DNA from: Cupriavidus necator
GTDB lineage: Bacteria; Pseudomonadota; Gammaproteobacteria; Burkholderiales; Burkholderiaceae
Direction: 5' to 3'
Assembly: GCA_022041995.1 (NCBI GenBank)
Contig: CP074381.1
Coordinates: forward strand, 62,001-126,000
DNA: 64,000 nucleotides
Under the pieces are notes generated by a model. That model saw only the letters and a list, made by a program, of their open reading frames with translations, did no database searches and was not told the DNA's origin. A program made the translations under genes and the position numbers. This document shows positions 16,371-24,233 of the stretch, piece after piece (the first letter of the stretch is position 1; every line of letters begins with the position of its first letter).

Positions 16371-16488
16371 ATACAGAAATTGCGTTGCGCCGGTCGGTGC
16401 AAGCGACGTCCGGCTACTTGCGAGGCAAGTCGTCAAGATGGGCCTGCACGCGTGAGGCGACCTTGACTTTGATCACTGGCGTTGAGCC

Positions 16489-16668
16489 GAGGGGGCACGG
16501 GCAACGTGCAGAGCCTGGAATCGCTGTCGCGCACGCTGGCGAACCTCATCAAGCTGGAGCGCGAAGCCTACGGCATCGATGCCAAGGCGAAGGAAGAAAG
16601 CTCGTTGGAGCGGCTGATGCGCGAAGTGGCGGCTGCGGAAGCGGCTGCCAGCGGCGGCAGCGGGACGC
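16489..16668 (+). pseudogene. Fragment resembling the C-terminal part of a phage small protein (terminase small subunit-like)
   Basis: The frame encodes NVQSLESLSRTLANLIKLER, then [27 protein letters not shown]. This kind of helix is common at the end of small phage packaging proteins. It has no proper start and continues straight into an out-of-frame AraC fragment, so it is a remnant. Assignment is tentative. Confidence 0.35.
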
Positions 16669-16797
16669 GTCGGCTACGAAAGCGCGTCCCAATTCAGCCG
16701 GGAGTTCAAGCGCCTGTTTGGCCGGACGCCGGTCGAGGAAGTGCGTGACATGCGCGAATCATTCACGCTCTCGCCGGCGGTCCGCTTCGGTACCTAG
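16669..16797 (+). pseudogene. C-terminal fragment of an AraC-family regulator
   Basis: The 42 residues start [20 protein letters not shown] and end [22 protein letters not shown]. The first part is the second HTH of AraC/XylS regulators with its conserved Gly-Tyr-x-Ser-x-Ser-x-Phe-x-Arg-x-Phe pattern. The rest of the gene is missing, replaced upstream by phage-like sequence, so this is a deletion remnant. Confidence 0.7.
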
Positions 16798-16804
16798 GCG
16801 CTCG

Positions 16805-17734
16805 CTAGGCGGCCACATCCAGAACCACCTTCCCCCGTACGTGGCCGCCCATGCTCCTTGCCAGGGCACGGCTTGCCTCTTGAAGAGGAAAGACCGAATC
16901 GACATGGGTGCGCACCTCGCCGGACGCATGGAGCGCGGCCAGCGCGGCAAGCAGCGGGCCATCGGCACGGGTCGCGAAATGCCTGCCGGTTACCTGTGCC
17001 GGGTTGCCGGCGCGCTCGGCATCCGGCTTGCTGACGGTGGAAACCAGAGTGCCGCCGCGCTTCAGCACCGACCACGACCTCGCCTGCGTTGTGCCGCCGA
17101 CGAGGTCGAGCACCAGATCGACCTCGGAGGCTTGCTCCGCAAAATCCTGCGCGCGGTAGTCGATGAACGCCGCCGCACCGAGGCTTTGCACGTACTCGCG
17201 ATTGCCAGCCGAAGCGGTGCCGATGACGTGCGCGCCGGCCAGCTTCGCCAGTTGCACTGCCGCGCTCCCCACGCCGCCCGCCGCGGCATGGATCAGGACC
17301 GTTTGACCGGCCTGCAACGCACCGTGTTCGTGCAGCGCCTGCCAGGCCGTCAGCGTCGCTGCGGGCATCGCGGCCGCCTCGGCGAAACTCAGCCGCCCTG
17401 GCTTGCGCGCCAGGCGGCTGGCATCCACCACAGCCCGGGTGGCATAGGCGCCGACGATGCCAATGAACCCCATGACCTCATCCCCCGGCGCCAGCGTGGT
17501 GACGTTGCGCCCGACTGCGACGACGGTGCCGGCGGCATCCACGCCGGGTGTGAAGGGCAAGGGAAGCGGGATGAACGCTTTCATGGCGCCACTGACGATC
17601 TTCCAGTCGATCGGATTCACTGCGGCAGCGGCGACATCGATCAGGACCTCGTTATCGCCGGGAACGGGATCGTCCAGTTCGGCGAGGGTCATGGCGTCCG
17701 GGCCGCCATAGGCAGCGACTTGTATGGCTTTCAT
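16805..17734 (-). CDS. Zinc-independent MDR-superfamily NADPH-dependent oxidoreductase (quinone reductase-like)
   Basis: This 309-residue enzyme opens with MKAIQVAAYGGPDAMTLAEL, has the GroES-like fold segment VLIDVAAAAVNPIDWKI, and a nucleotide-binding AAGGVGSAAVQLAKLAGA motif. The zinc ligands of alcohol dehydrogenases are absent, as in NADPH:quinone reductases and enone reductases. The ATG overlaps the stop of the upstream NTF2-like gene (TGATG), so the two are translationally coupled. The three minus-strand genes here look like a redox or electrophile-detoxification cassette driven by the divergent LysR gene. Confidence 0.9.
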   Translation of the reverse strand: MKAIQVAAYGGPDAMTLAELDDPVPGDNEVLIDVAAAAVNPIDWKIVSGAMKAFIPLPLPFTPGVDAAGTVVAVGRNVTTLAPGDEVMGFIGIVGAYATRAVVDASRLARKPGRLSFAEAAAMPAATLTAWQALHEHGALQAGQTVLIHAAAGGVGSAAVQLAKLAGAHVIGTASAGNREYVQSLGAAAFIDYRAQDFAEQASEVDLVLDLVGGTTQARSWSVLKRGGTLVSTVSKPDAERAGNPAQVTGRHFATRADGPLLAALAALHASGEVRTHVDSVFPLQEASRALARSMGGHVRGKVVLDVAA

Positions 17735-18162
17735 CAGATGCTCCTCGAAGGGACGCCCACAATCGGAGCGTCTAGGGCAAGCGCGGCCTGTACCGGATCG
17801 AAATACTCCCGCAAATGGACAATCCGTCTGTCACGCGCGGTCAGGAAGACCACGTACTCTTGCCGGTAGGTCCGCCCGGTTGCAGCGATCAACCCTTCGG
17901 CCCGCACGCGGGCGATGGCATGTTGGGGGTCGTCGGTGGCGGTGACCACCGTATCGAAGAAGCGAAAGTCCTTGACCGCGCCGACGAACCAGCTCACGTG
18001 CCGTAGCACGGACTCCCGGCCGTCAAGTTGCAACGGATGGCCAAGGCTCGGTGCATAGGGCAGATCCCACACGATGTCGTCAGCAATCAATTCCTGCCAT
18101 TGCTGGTTGTCGTCAACCAGCCACTGGAGGTGCTGTTGCAAAAGTTCTGTTGCGATGGTCAT
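17734..18162 (-). CDS. NTF2/SnoaL-like fold protein
   Basis: This 142-residue protein (MTIATELLQQHLQWLVDDNQ) has the SnoaL-like alpha+beta pattern: a helical N-terminus, WQELIADDIVWDLPY, and a C-terminal EYVVFLTARDRRIVHLREYF with the conserved Arg-Glu-Tyr-Phe-Asp-Pro ending typical of ketosteroid-isomerase-like small enzymes. Its reaction is unknown. The ATG at 18162 has GAGG at a good distance; an upstream extension to 18276 is not needed. It sits between DoxX and the oxidoreductase and shares a base with the latter's start codon. Confidence 0.85.
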   Translation of the reverse strand: MTIATELLQQHLQWLVDDNQQWQELIADDIVWDLPYAPSLGHPLQLDGRESVLRHVSWFVGAVKDFRFFDTVVTATDDPQHAIARVRAEGLIAATGRTYRQEYVVFLTARDRRIVHLREYFDPVQAALALDAPIVGVPSRSI

Positions 18163-18190
18163 GATGCATTTCCTCTTTTGGTGCCCGCGA

Positions 18191-18610
18191 TTAGGCGATG
18201 ACCCGCTCGGCCAGCGCGCGACGGTTGTCCAGGCTGAACGCGCCGGCGCCGAACGCCACGACCTGCAACAAGCCACCGGCCATGGCGAGGTTCTTCAGGA
18301 AGTGGAACATCTGATTCTGGTCTGCCAGCGCATGGTGGAAGATCAGCGCGGTCACCACGGCGTAGGCCGCCAACAGCAGGGCGATCAGGCGAGTCCGATA
18401 GCCGACCACCAGGAGCACGGCACCAGCCAGTTCCAGTACCAGGGCGCCCACCAAGCCGAGCGCAGGGGCGGGCAGTCCCAGCGAGCCGATGTACGCCATC
18501 GTGGCGCCAGGCGCCATCAGCTTGCCGATGCCGCTGATGAGAAAGATGGCAGCGATGAAGATGCGGCCGATGGCAGGAATTGCCGGGTGGGCATTGAGGT
18601 TCGAGTTCAT
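18191..18610 (-). CDS. DoxX-family inner-membrane protein
   Basis: This 139-residue protein has four hydrophobic helices. The DoxX opening AIGRIFIAAIFLISGIGKLM is followed by LVGALVLELAGAVLLVVGYRTR and a conserved HHALADQNQMFHFLKNLAMAGG segment. DoxX proteins are linked to thiosulfate:quinone reduction and to oxidative-stress complexes, but most members are uncharacterised. I chose the ATG at 18610 because AAAGGA lies 9 bases upstream; two further in-frame ATGs lie just ahead. It is the promoter-proximal gene of the minus-strand cassette and is divergent from a LysR gene. Confidence 0.9.
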   Translation of the reverse strand: MNSNLNAHPAIPAIGRIFIAAIFLISGIGKLMAPGATMAYIGSLGLPAPALGLVGALVLELAGAVLLVVGYRTRLIALLLAAYAVVTALIFHHALADQNQMFHFLKNLAMAGGLLQVVAFGAGAFSLDNRRALAERVIA

Positions 18611-18695
18611 GTTGATCATCCTTTTCAAAGAGTGGATGTACGAAGATTAGAGACTTGACACCTATCCAGGAAGCCTATATCTCTAGATAACATCC

Positions 18696-18710
18696 ATCTA
18701 TATGGTAGAT
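18696..18710. promoter_or_regulatory. LysR-type T-N11-A box in the DoxX/LysR intergenic region
   Basis: ATCTA and TAGAT (18696-18700 and 18706-18710) form a perfect inverted repeat with 5 bp between. A second, shorter repeat (ATCT-CT-AGAT) lies at 18679-18688. The repeat ends three bases before the LysR start codon, as expected for autoregulation. Binding is inferred. Confidence 0.55.
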
Positions 18711-18712
18711 AC

Positions 18713-19621
18713 ATGCTCGATGCTGTCTCGTTGGACCAGCTCCGCACATTCATTGCCGCCGCCGACGAAGGCAGCTTTTCCGCTGCGGGCCGCAAACTCA
18801 GGCGTGCGCAGTCGGTTGTCAGCCATACGCTGGCCAATCGGGAGGGGCAGATCGGCGTTCAGCTCTTCGATCGCAACGGCCGCTATCCTCGGCTGACGGA
18901 GGAAGGGGCCGCCCTGCTGGCACAGGCTCGCCTGGTGGTGAGCGGCATGGACGGTTTCAAATCGAAAGCGCGAGCCATTGCCGACGGGCTGGAGCCCGAG
19001 TTGTCGGTCGTCGTGGATGTCATGTACCCCATGGCATCGTTGACCGATGCCGTCGGCGCATTCCGGAAGGCATTTCCTCATACACCGCTGCGGCTCTACG
19101 TCGAGGCGCTTGGCGCCGTCATGCAACCTGTGCTGGGACAGGCTTGCCGGCTTGGCATTAGCGGTTCGATGCCGGCGGTTCCGGAGGTGCTGGAGGCGGA
19201 GAAGCTGTTGGACGTAGCCATGGTCACGGTCGCTGCGCCGTCACACCCCCTGGCGTCCCACAAGGGACTTATCCGGCCCCGCGACTTGAACGACCATGTG
19301 CAGTTGGTGCTCACCGACCGCACGACGCTCACAGAAGGCTCGACATTCGGCGTTTTCTCGCCTCAGATCTGGCGGCTTGCGGATCTGGGCGCAAAGCATG
19401 CGTTCTTGCGTGCTGGCTTCGGGTGGGGTCACATGCCGATGGCGATGGTCCAGGCGGACCTAGATGCCAGCACTCTGATTCCTTTGCGGATCGAGGCCTT
19501 TCAACCGCATACGCCACCGATTGCCATGTTTGCGGTGTATCGGAAAGACACACCGCCCGGCCCTGCGGGTCGATGGTTTCTCAAACGGCTTAAGGGTGCG
19601 CGCGGCGCGGACGAACGCTGA
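18713..19621 (+). CDS. LysR-family transcriptional regulator, divergent from the DoxX cassette
   Basis: This 302-residue protein has the N-terminal winged HTH (LDQLRTFIAAADEGSFSAAGRKL, then RRAQSVVSHTLANREGQIGV) and a periplasmic-binding-protein-like effector domain (DVAMVTVAAPSHPLASHKGLI). LysR regulators usually control the adjacent divergent genes, here DoxX, the NTF2-like protein and the oxidoreductase. The start codon follows directly on a T-N11-A box. The inducer is unknown. Confidence 0.92.
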   Translation: MLDAVSLDQLRTFIAAADEGSFSAAGRKLRRAQSVVSHTLANREGQIGVQLFDRNGRYPRLTEEGAALLAQARLVVSGMDGFKSKARAIADGLEPELSVVVDVMYPMASLTDAVGAFRKAFPHTPLRLYVEALGAVMQPVLGQACRLGISGSMPAVPEVLEAEKLLDVAMVTVAAPSHPLASHKGLIRPRDLNDHVQLVLTDRTTLTEGSTFGVFSPQIWRLADLGAKHAFLRAGFGWGHMPMAMVQADLDASTLIPLRIEAFQPHTPPIAMFAVYRKDTPPGPAGRWFLKRLKGARGADER

Positions 19622-20162
19622 CTGCCTTGATTATTCCTGAGTGTCTTCTTCCCATCCGGTTTTGGGCGGATAGAGGGCCGACACAACTGGCCGATACGGG
19701 TTGCGGATTCAACCGGTCGATGCAACAGCTTGATGGAATCGTTCAGCCGGTTCCCGACGCTGACGAGTGTCGTAGCCCCGGTGCGGGCCTTTTCATCGAT
19801 CTTGCGACGCCATCCGCAATGTCGGAATGCCGTCCTCGAAACTATCGAACCACTCCCGGATCGCGTCGGCCACAACACCTAGATTGCAAGTGGCGGCATC
19901 CGGAACGCACGCATGGATGAGAGCTTCGACGTCAAAGCGTCGATCCGCCCGAGCCCGCCAGGCATCGCGGTCGCGGGCTAGGATAGCGAGGTGCGGTGAC
20001 CCACTCTCTCGCTTCCGTCAGCCAAAGGGCGCCGGTGAACCGGAACCGCCCAAGTCTTGGCTCAGCGTCCCGGGATTGCACGCCAGTCCGCCTAATTCCG
20101 GATTTCCAGTCCAGCAAACTGTTTTGTAGTCCGGCTAATTCCGGTTTCCTACAATCGCGGCG
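19622..20162. other. Degenerate region with remnants and IS-end-like direct repeats
   Basis: No intact gene is visible. On the minus strand a decayed frame reads EWFDSFEDGIPTL and then, in another phase, KIDEKARTGATTLVSVGNRL and NDSIKLLHRPVESAT, which looks like real but broken protein sequence that I cannot name. Two near-identical 22-23-bp direct repeats, starting AGTCCG and containing CTAATTCCGG, lie at 20085-20107 and 20128-20149. Such repeats are typical of the multi-repeat termini of some insertion sequences, for example the IS21 type. Confidence 0.5.
20085..20149. repeat. Pair of 22-bp direct repeats, candidate insertion-sequence terminus
   Basis: The copies at 20085-20107 and 20128-20149 share AGTCCG(C/G)CTAATTCCGG and a TTTCC tail, with starts 43 bp apart. 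The truncated ligase reading frame becomes recognisable 14 bp after the second copy, as if an element had inserted there. Confidence 0.55.
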
Positions 20163-20463
20163 CGACCCCGTTGTCTACGGCGTGTTCGACCTGCTGGTCG
20201 GCAAAGGAAAGGATCTGCGTGGGCAGCCGCTGGAGCGTCGGAAGCCGGCCCTGCGGAAGTTGATCGGGCCGGCGGATGTGAGTCTGCGGTTCCTGGACAG
20301 CGTCGAGGATGGAGCCTGGCTGTACGGCCCTGCCTTGGCGCTGGGTCTGGAGGGAGTTGTAGGCAAGCGAGCCGGCTCGACGTATCAGGCCGGCGATCGG
20401 TCACGCGACTGGGTGAAGGTCAAGCGGCCGGGCATGGTACCGCCGGAGCGGTTTAAGCGATAA
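20163..20463 (+). pseudogene. Truncated ATP-dependent DNA ligase (LigD-type), C-terminal fragment
   Basis: The frame encodes VVYGVFDLLVGKGKDLRGQP, LERRKPALRKLIG, and then ALGLEGVVGKRAGSTYQAGD with SRDWVKVKRPG. The GLEGVVGKR and DWVKVK segments are nucleotidyltransferase motifs IV and V of ATP-dependent DNA ligases, of the kind used in bacterial end joining. The N-terminal part with the lysine nucleotide-acceptor motif is absent; the fragment begins next to the repeat pair described above. It is a relic with no start of its own. No Ku gene is visible in the window. Confidence 0.8.
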
Positions 20464-20512
20464 TTAGCGCCGCAAGCGACGCTTCTCACCTCAGCTACTT
20501 CACTTTGCGCAA

Positions 20513-21028
20513 ATGTCTCAAGAACAGCCCTCCCCAAGCGAACTCCGTCGGAGTATCGATGCTTACCGAGCAGACATGCGAAAAGTGGCTGTCGATTGGC
20601 ACAAAGAGCAATCAGGGCAGTCGGATTCATGGGTCCTTGAGACGGTCAAGCATTTGGCATTCGTCAATAGCGCGGGGCTCACGGGCGCGGCTGCTCTGGC
20701 AGCTACAAGCAAACCACTTCCACCGATCGGCCCGATCCCAGCAGAGGTCTCATTTAGCCTTGGCTTACTCTTTGCTCTCGCGGATATGTACATGAACCAC
20801 CGCGGGCATGACAAGCGCCGTGCTGAACTGCTGACCCGGATTCGCACGTATGACGAATCGGCCCACAAGTGGACCGCACCCAAGACTGTTTTCGATGCCG
20901 CGGAGAGGCTGCTTCAGGATGTAAGGTCCGGTGAGCCGTACTTTAGGCTGGCAGAAGTATTCGGCTGGCTCTCTGTCGGTTTTTTCGTCTTGGGTGCCCT
21001 GCCCTTTGTGCTGAAAGCCTTGAACTAA
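20513..21028 (+). CDS. Membrane protein of unknown function in the accessory block
   Basis: I do not recognise this 171-residue protein. It starts with a charged helical segment (SELRRSIDAYRADMRKVAVDWHKEQ), has two weak hydrophobic helices (about residues 50-95), then a helix-rich cytosolic stretch (KRRAELLTRIRTYDESAHKW), and ends with a strong membrane helix (FGWLSVGFFVLGALPFVLKAL). Codon use is less GC-extreme than in the core genes, in keeping with transfer. Small membrane proteins with a long cytosolic helix are common among phage-defence effectors, but nothing here proves such a role. The ATG at 20513 lacks an evident ribosome site. Confidence 0.6.
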   Translation: MSQEQPSPSELRRSIDAYRADMRKVAVDWHKEQSGQSDSWVLETVKHLAFVNSAGLTGAAALAATSKPLPPIGPIPAEVSFSLGLLFALADMYMNHRGHDKRRAELLTRIRTYDESAHKWTAPKTVFDAAERLLQDVRSGEPYFRLAEVFGWLSVGFFVLGALPFVLKALN

Positions 21029-21175
21029 GCAATATGGTCGCTACGGCGCCCTTAGCGGCACCGGCGGCCAAGGCGTTGCCCGGTTGATCGAAGGCAATCA
21101 GGCCGTTCCACAAGCCGTCGCCTCATATCCAGTCATGCTAGGATGGTTGGGTCACTTGGATAGACACATGCCGTC

Positions 21176-21565
21176 ATGAACGCTCTTGGCATCGTTGGCG
21201 CCCTAGCAGTGCTCGCGCTGATAGCTGGCCTGTACCTTCGGCGGAAGCTCCGCACACGTGCCCAACGGACGAACCTTGGTCCGGTCGTGCGTCCGGAAGG
21301 TACGCGGGACGCGCTCGATAATGAGGTCGGCCTCGTCAGCCGCCAGCCCGACTGGCGCGACCTTGACCAACCTGTCGAGTTCCTTGTCCGGTCCCCGGGA
21401 AAAGTCGACCCCGACGACACCAGCATCCCCGCGTTTCTGCTGCGCACCGGTGTTGAGTGCGTCCACCTTGCGGACGGCACCATCCTTTCCTACGCCAGAG
21501 AGCCCGGCGGCGAAGCGCCCGTCACCCTCCCCGACCCCCTCCCCGACTTCCTCCGTCGACCCTGA
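21176..21565 (+). CDS. Hypothetical protein with an N-terminal membrane helix
   Basis: This 129-residue frame opens with NALGIVGALAVLALIAGLYL, a membrane anchor, and continues as a soluble acidic domain (DEVGLVSRQPDWRDLDQ-like, then SIPAFLLRTGVECVHLADGT). I do not recognise a family. A long minus-strand frame overlaps it, but the membrane helix favours the plus strand. It is part of the accessory block. Confidence 0.45.
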   Translation: MNALGIVGALAVLALIAGLYLRRKLRTRAQRTNLGPVVRPEGTRDALDNEVGLVSRQPDWRDLDQPVEFLVRSPGKVDPDDTSIPAFLLRTGVECVHLADGTILSYAREPGGEAPVTLPDPLPDFLRRP

Positions 21566-21746
21566 ACGGAGCATCGTCACGTCAGTCGGCGCAAAGCGCA
21601 GGTTGGCAGCGCGGCGCGCAAACCGGCTGGCGGGGGTGAACAAATTCCACCGCGCCAGCCAGGCGAATCCCACTCAGCGTCGTATCGCTTGGCGCCACCG
21701 ACCCATCTGTGGCCATTCGCGCAGTCAGACGCTGCTCCGTTTTAGG

Positions 21747-22481
21747 TCATTTCTTTTTTCTGCGCCCTTCCGTCACTGGCCGCCAGCCAAGTGCTTGCTC
21801 GATTTGACTCCACGCAGCATTGATAAGCGTCCGTTCGCTTTGTGCTCGTACGCCAGTGCGTAAGTCATCCAGCGGATACCAGCGGTCGTCGGACTCCTGG
21901 TAGAAGCAGTGCCTGTAGACGTTGCCGGTGTTGGAGATGCGGTGCGTCTCATACGTCTTCGAAAGTAGCGTGAATGCATGGTTCAGGCTCACCGCGGAGT
22001 TCGATTGCAAGCCATCCGGCATCAGGACAGTGCTACACGTCAACTCTGACCGCTCGAGGCCCTTGAGTCGCAGCCACAGCCCTCCTGACTCGGGCGGGCC
22101 AATGAAGAGGCGGGCGGCCTTTGTGCGGGGGTGTTTGGCTTCGGGCGGGCCGATCACAATGCGTTCGAAGCGTGTCGTGCCTTGCGGGACGTCTTCCGGG
22201 GCGACGTCCGGCCATGGCGTCTTCTTAGGGAAACTGCGGTCGCTCAATGCGACCATCAGGGGCGTGCCCTCTTCCAGGATTTTGACCTTTGTCGTCTGGG
22301 TCATGCGGGCGATGAACAATTCATCCGTGATTTCGGCGGTGCGGATGGTCAGTTCGGCCAGCGCGCCCTGCTCAACGGGCACATCCCCGCCGTAGAAGCA
22401 TTCCCAGCGTTCGCCAACGCGCCTGATGGGGACTGTGACAGTTTGCGTCCAGTCGAAACGGAAAATGGGACTTGCAGGCAC
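21747..22481 (-). CDS. Hypothetical protein of the accessory block
   Basis: I do not recognise this 244-residue protein. It reads as a plausible soluble beta-rich protein (SPIFRFDWTQTVTVPIRRVG, VKILEEGTPLMVALSDRSFP, FERIVIGPPEAKHPRTKAAR) with a basic tail (RRKKK). There is no signal peptide or membrane helix. Base composition is closer to average than in the surrounding core genes. Neighbours are also unknown proteins, so context gives no function. Confidence 0.6.
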   Translation of the reverse strand: MPASPIFRFDWTQTVTVPIRRVGERWECFYGGDVPVEQGALAELTIRTAEITDELFIARMTQTTKVKILEEGTPLMVALSDRSFPKKTPWPDVAPEDVPQGTTRFERIVIGPPEAKHPRTKAARLFIGPPESGGLWLRLKGLERSELTCSTVLMPDGLQSNSAVSLNHAFTLLSKTYETHRISNTGNVYRHCFYQESDDRWYPLDDLRTGVRAQSERTLINAAWSQIEQALGWRPVTEGRRKKK

Positions 22482-23334
22482 GTTCAGCTCCAGGTTGCGT
22501 AAGCAGGCCTACCCACATTGGTCTTGGCCGCACAGCGGACTTCTGCGCATGATTCGATCGTAAGGGCAGGGTATGCTTGCGAATGTGCTATCCCCCACCT
22601 CCTTGCTGTGGCCATGAAAATACGCACCTTGAGCAAACGGCGGTCGGCGAAGTCGATGCGCTGTGTCGTGTTGGCGAAAACGACGGTCCGCGTGCCCGCC
22701 TTCCTGCTGCCCGGGAACAAGCCACGGTAGTCGTACCACCGCGTGGGCGCACGTGGAATCAGCGCAGCGTTATCTCGAATGGTTGGACGCCAAACTGCAT
22801 CTGTAGGTGTGCAGCCGAAAGCCCGGCGCGAAGGCTCGGGCATGTTTCTTTGAGGCAAGGCATGAAGATACGACTACTGGCGAAGCAACACGCCGAGCAC
22901 TGGATGCGCTACAGGATTCGCTCCAAACGGAGGCAATGGCTGCCGGTCTTCGTCTCGCACGGGCCGAAGCCAAAGCATTTGCTACATCAACGGCTGCTCG
23001 GGGAATTTTCCCAACCCTAGAAGCCAATTGACACCCACGCCCCTATTAGGCCCCCCGGTGAAGCAGCAGGGGTTAGCCGCGAGCCAGCGCAAGGAAAGGT
23101 CGCCAACCGATTTCGCGGACGCCAATCCATCTGAGGTAGGGGACATGAGAGAGCCCCGTCTCGGAACGGGCCCACCACTGACCTGGCAGCCTGCGGCGGT
23201 TTTCGAATGCGCCGTTCTGCGGGCAGCGACCGACTGAGCCAGCCGTCGACGCAAACCGCTTACATGCGGTGTTACATGGCGCCCAAAACGGACAAGGGGC
23301 TACAACGCGATGCGCTGTAACCCCTTGATTTGTC
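22482..23334. other. Region without a convincing gene between the accessory block and tRNA-Phe
   Basis: Several frames cross these 850 bp, but none looks coding. Two short frames both start MKIR (22614-22730, 38 codons, and 22862-23020, 52 codons) with loosely similar openings; they could be remnants of a duplicated small gene. I found no integrase gene and no second copy of the tRNA 3' end that would mark an attachment site. Confidence 0.4.
23293..23327 (-). terminator. Hairpin behind tRNA-Phe
   Basis: CAAGGGG and CCCCTTG (23293-23299 and 23321-23327) bound a long, nearly perfect stem containing TACA/TGTA and CGC/GCG, followed on the minus strand by CGTTTTGGG. It lies 8 bp beyond the tRNA 3' end. 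Confidence 0.7.
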
Positions 23335-23410
23335 TGGTGGCCTGGGACGGAATCGAACCGCCGACACAAGGATTTTCAATCCTCTGCTCTACCGACTGAG
23401 CTACCGGGCC
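23335..23410 (-). tRNA. tRNA-Phe (GAA)
   Basis: The minus strand reads GGCCCGGTAGCTCAGTCGGT at the 5' end, a complete cloverleaf of 76 nt. The anticodon loop is TTGAAAA inside the GAGGA/TCCTT stem, giving anticodon GAA. The T arm contains GGTTCGATTCC and the acceptor GGCC pairs with GGCC; the 3' CCA is encoded. Its 3' side faces the accessory block at 15.7-23.3 kb, the usual geometry for island insertion. Confidence 0.97.
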
Positions 23411-23470
23411 AAAGAAGCGAAACTATAACTGGACTTTTTTGGTCAGTCAAGCGTCATGTGCGTCACTGCC

Positions 23471-24181
23471 TTATTGCTCGGCCGGCTCGGGCTTGTTGCG
23501 GCCCAGCTCGACGCCGAGCTGCTTGAGCTTGCGGTACAGGTGGGTACGCTCCAGCCCGGTCTTCTCGGCCACGCGGGTCATGCTGCCGTGTTCGCGCAGC
23601 AGATGGTATTCAAAGTAGGCGCGCTCGAACAGGTCGCGCGCTTCGCGCAGCGGCATGTCGAAGGAGAACTGCATCTCGGCCTCGGGCACGCGCGCGGGGT
23701 TGCCGTTGGGGGCGGCCTCGGCGGTGGTCTCGGGCATGGCGTCGGCCGAACCGGACTCGGCCGACGGTGCCGTGGCGGGCGCGGCGGTGGTGGCCGCGCT
23801 GCTGCGCGGCCGTTCGATGCCGCGGGCCAGGCCCTGCTCGACCGCGGACAGCAGCTTCTGCAGTGCGATCGGCTTCTCAAGGAAATTGAGTGCGCCGATC
23901 TTGGTCGCCTCGACCGCCGTGTCGATGGTGGCGTGGCCCGACATCATGATGACGGGCATCGTCAGCTGTCCCTGCGCGGACCATTCCTTGAGCAGGGTCA
24001 CGCCATCGGTATCGGGCATCCAGATATCGAGCAGCACGAGGTCGGGCGTACCCGCCGCGCGGTATTCGCGCGCCTGCAGCGCGTTCTCCGCGAGTTCGAC
24101 CACGTGGCCTTCGTCGCTGAGGATCTCCGAGAGCAGCTCCCGGATTCCCATTTCGTCATCGACTACGAGGATCGTTGCCAT
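23471..24181 (-). CDS. ntrX: NtrX-like response regulator lacking the AAA+ domain
   Basis: This 236-residue protein has a receiver domain (ILVVDDEMGIRELLSEIL; phospho-acceptor Asp in LVLLDIWMPDTDG; Lys in EKPI), an Ala/Pro-rich linker of about 45 residues, and a C-terminal Fis-type HTH (LREHGSMTRVAEKTGLERTH, then LYRKLKQLGVEL). Canonical NtrX is about 450 residues, with a sigma-54-activating ATPase in the middle; that domain is absent here and no GAFTGA-like motif is present. It should act as a DNA-binding regulator without sigma-54 remodelling. It lies about 50 bp behind the sensor ntrY; GAGGGGAAGT precedes its ATG. Confidence 0.9.
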   Translation of the reverse strand: MATILVVDDEMGIRELLSEILSDEGHVVELAENALQAREYRAAGTPDLVLLDIWMPDTDGVTLLKEWSAQGQLTMPVIMMSGHATIDTAVEATKIGALNFLEKPIALQKLLSAVEQGLARGIERPRSSAATTAAPATAPSAESGSADAMPETTAEAAPNGNPARVPEAEMQFSFDMPLREARDLFERAYFEYHLLREHGSMTRVAEKTGLERTHLYRKLKQLGVELGRNKPEPAEQ

Positions 24182-24233
24182 ACTTCCCCTCTTAACCCCA
24201 CCGCAGCGTTCCGGGACCGGACGCCATTGTTGA

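Noticed and set aside
21203..21673. 156-codon minus-strand frame overlapping the gene at 21176
   Set aside because: It lacks the hydrophobic helix and protein-like segments seen in the plus-strand frame and has no ribosome site.
22484..22858. 124-codon minus-strand frame and overlapping plus-strand frames at 22.5-23.0 kb
   Set aside because: Several frames overlap on both strands, none has a ribosome site, and their composition looks random.
15700..23410. Attachment-site repeat matching the tRNA-Phe 3' end
   Set aside because: I looked for a second copy of the T-arm and acceptor sequence at the left edge of the block and did not see one; no integrase gene is present either.
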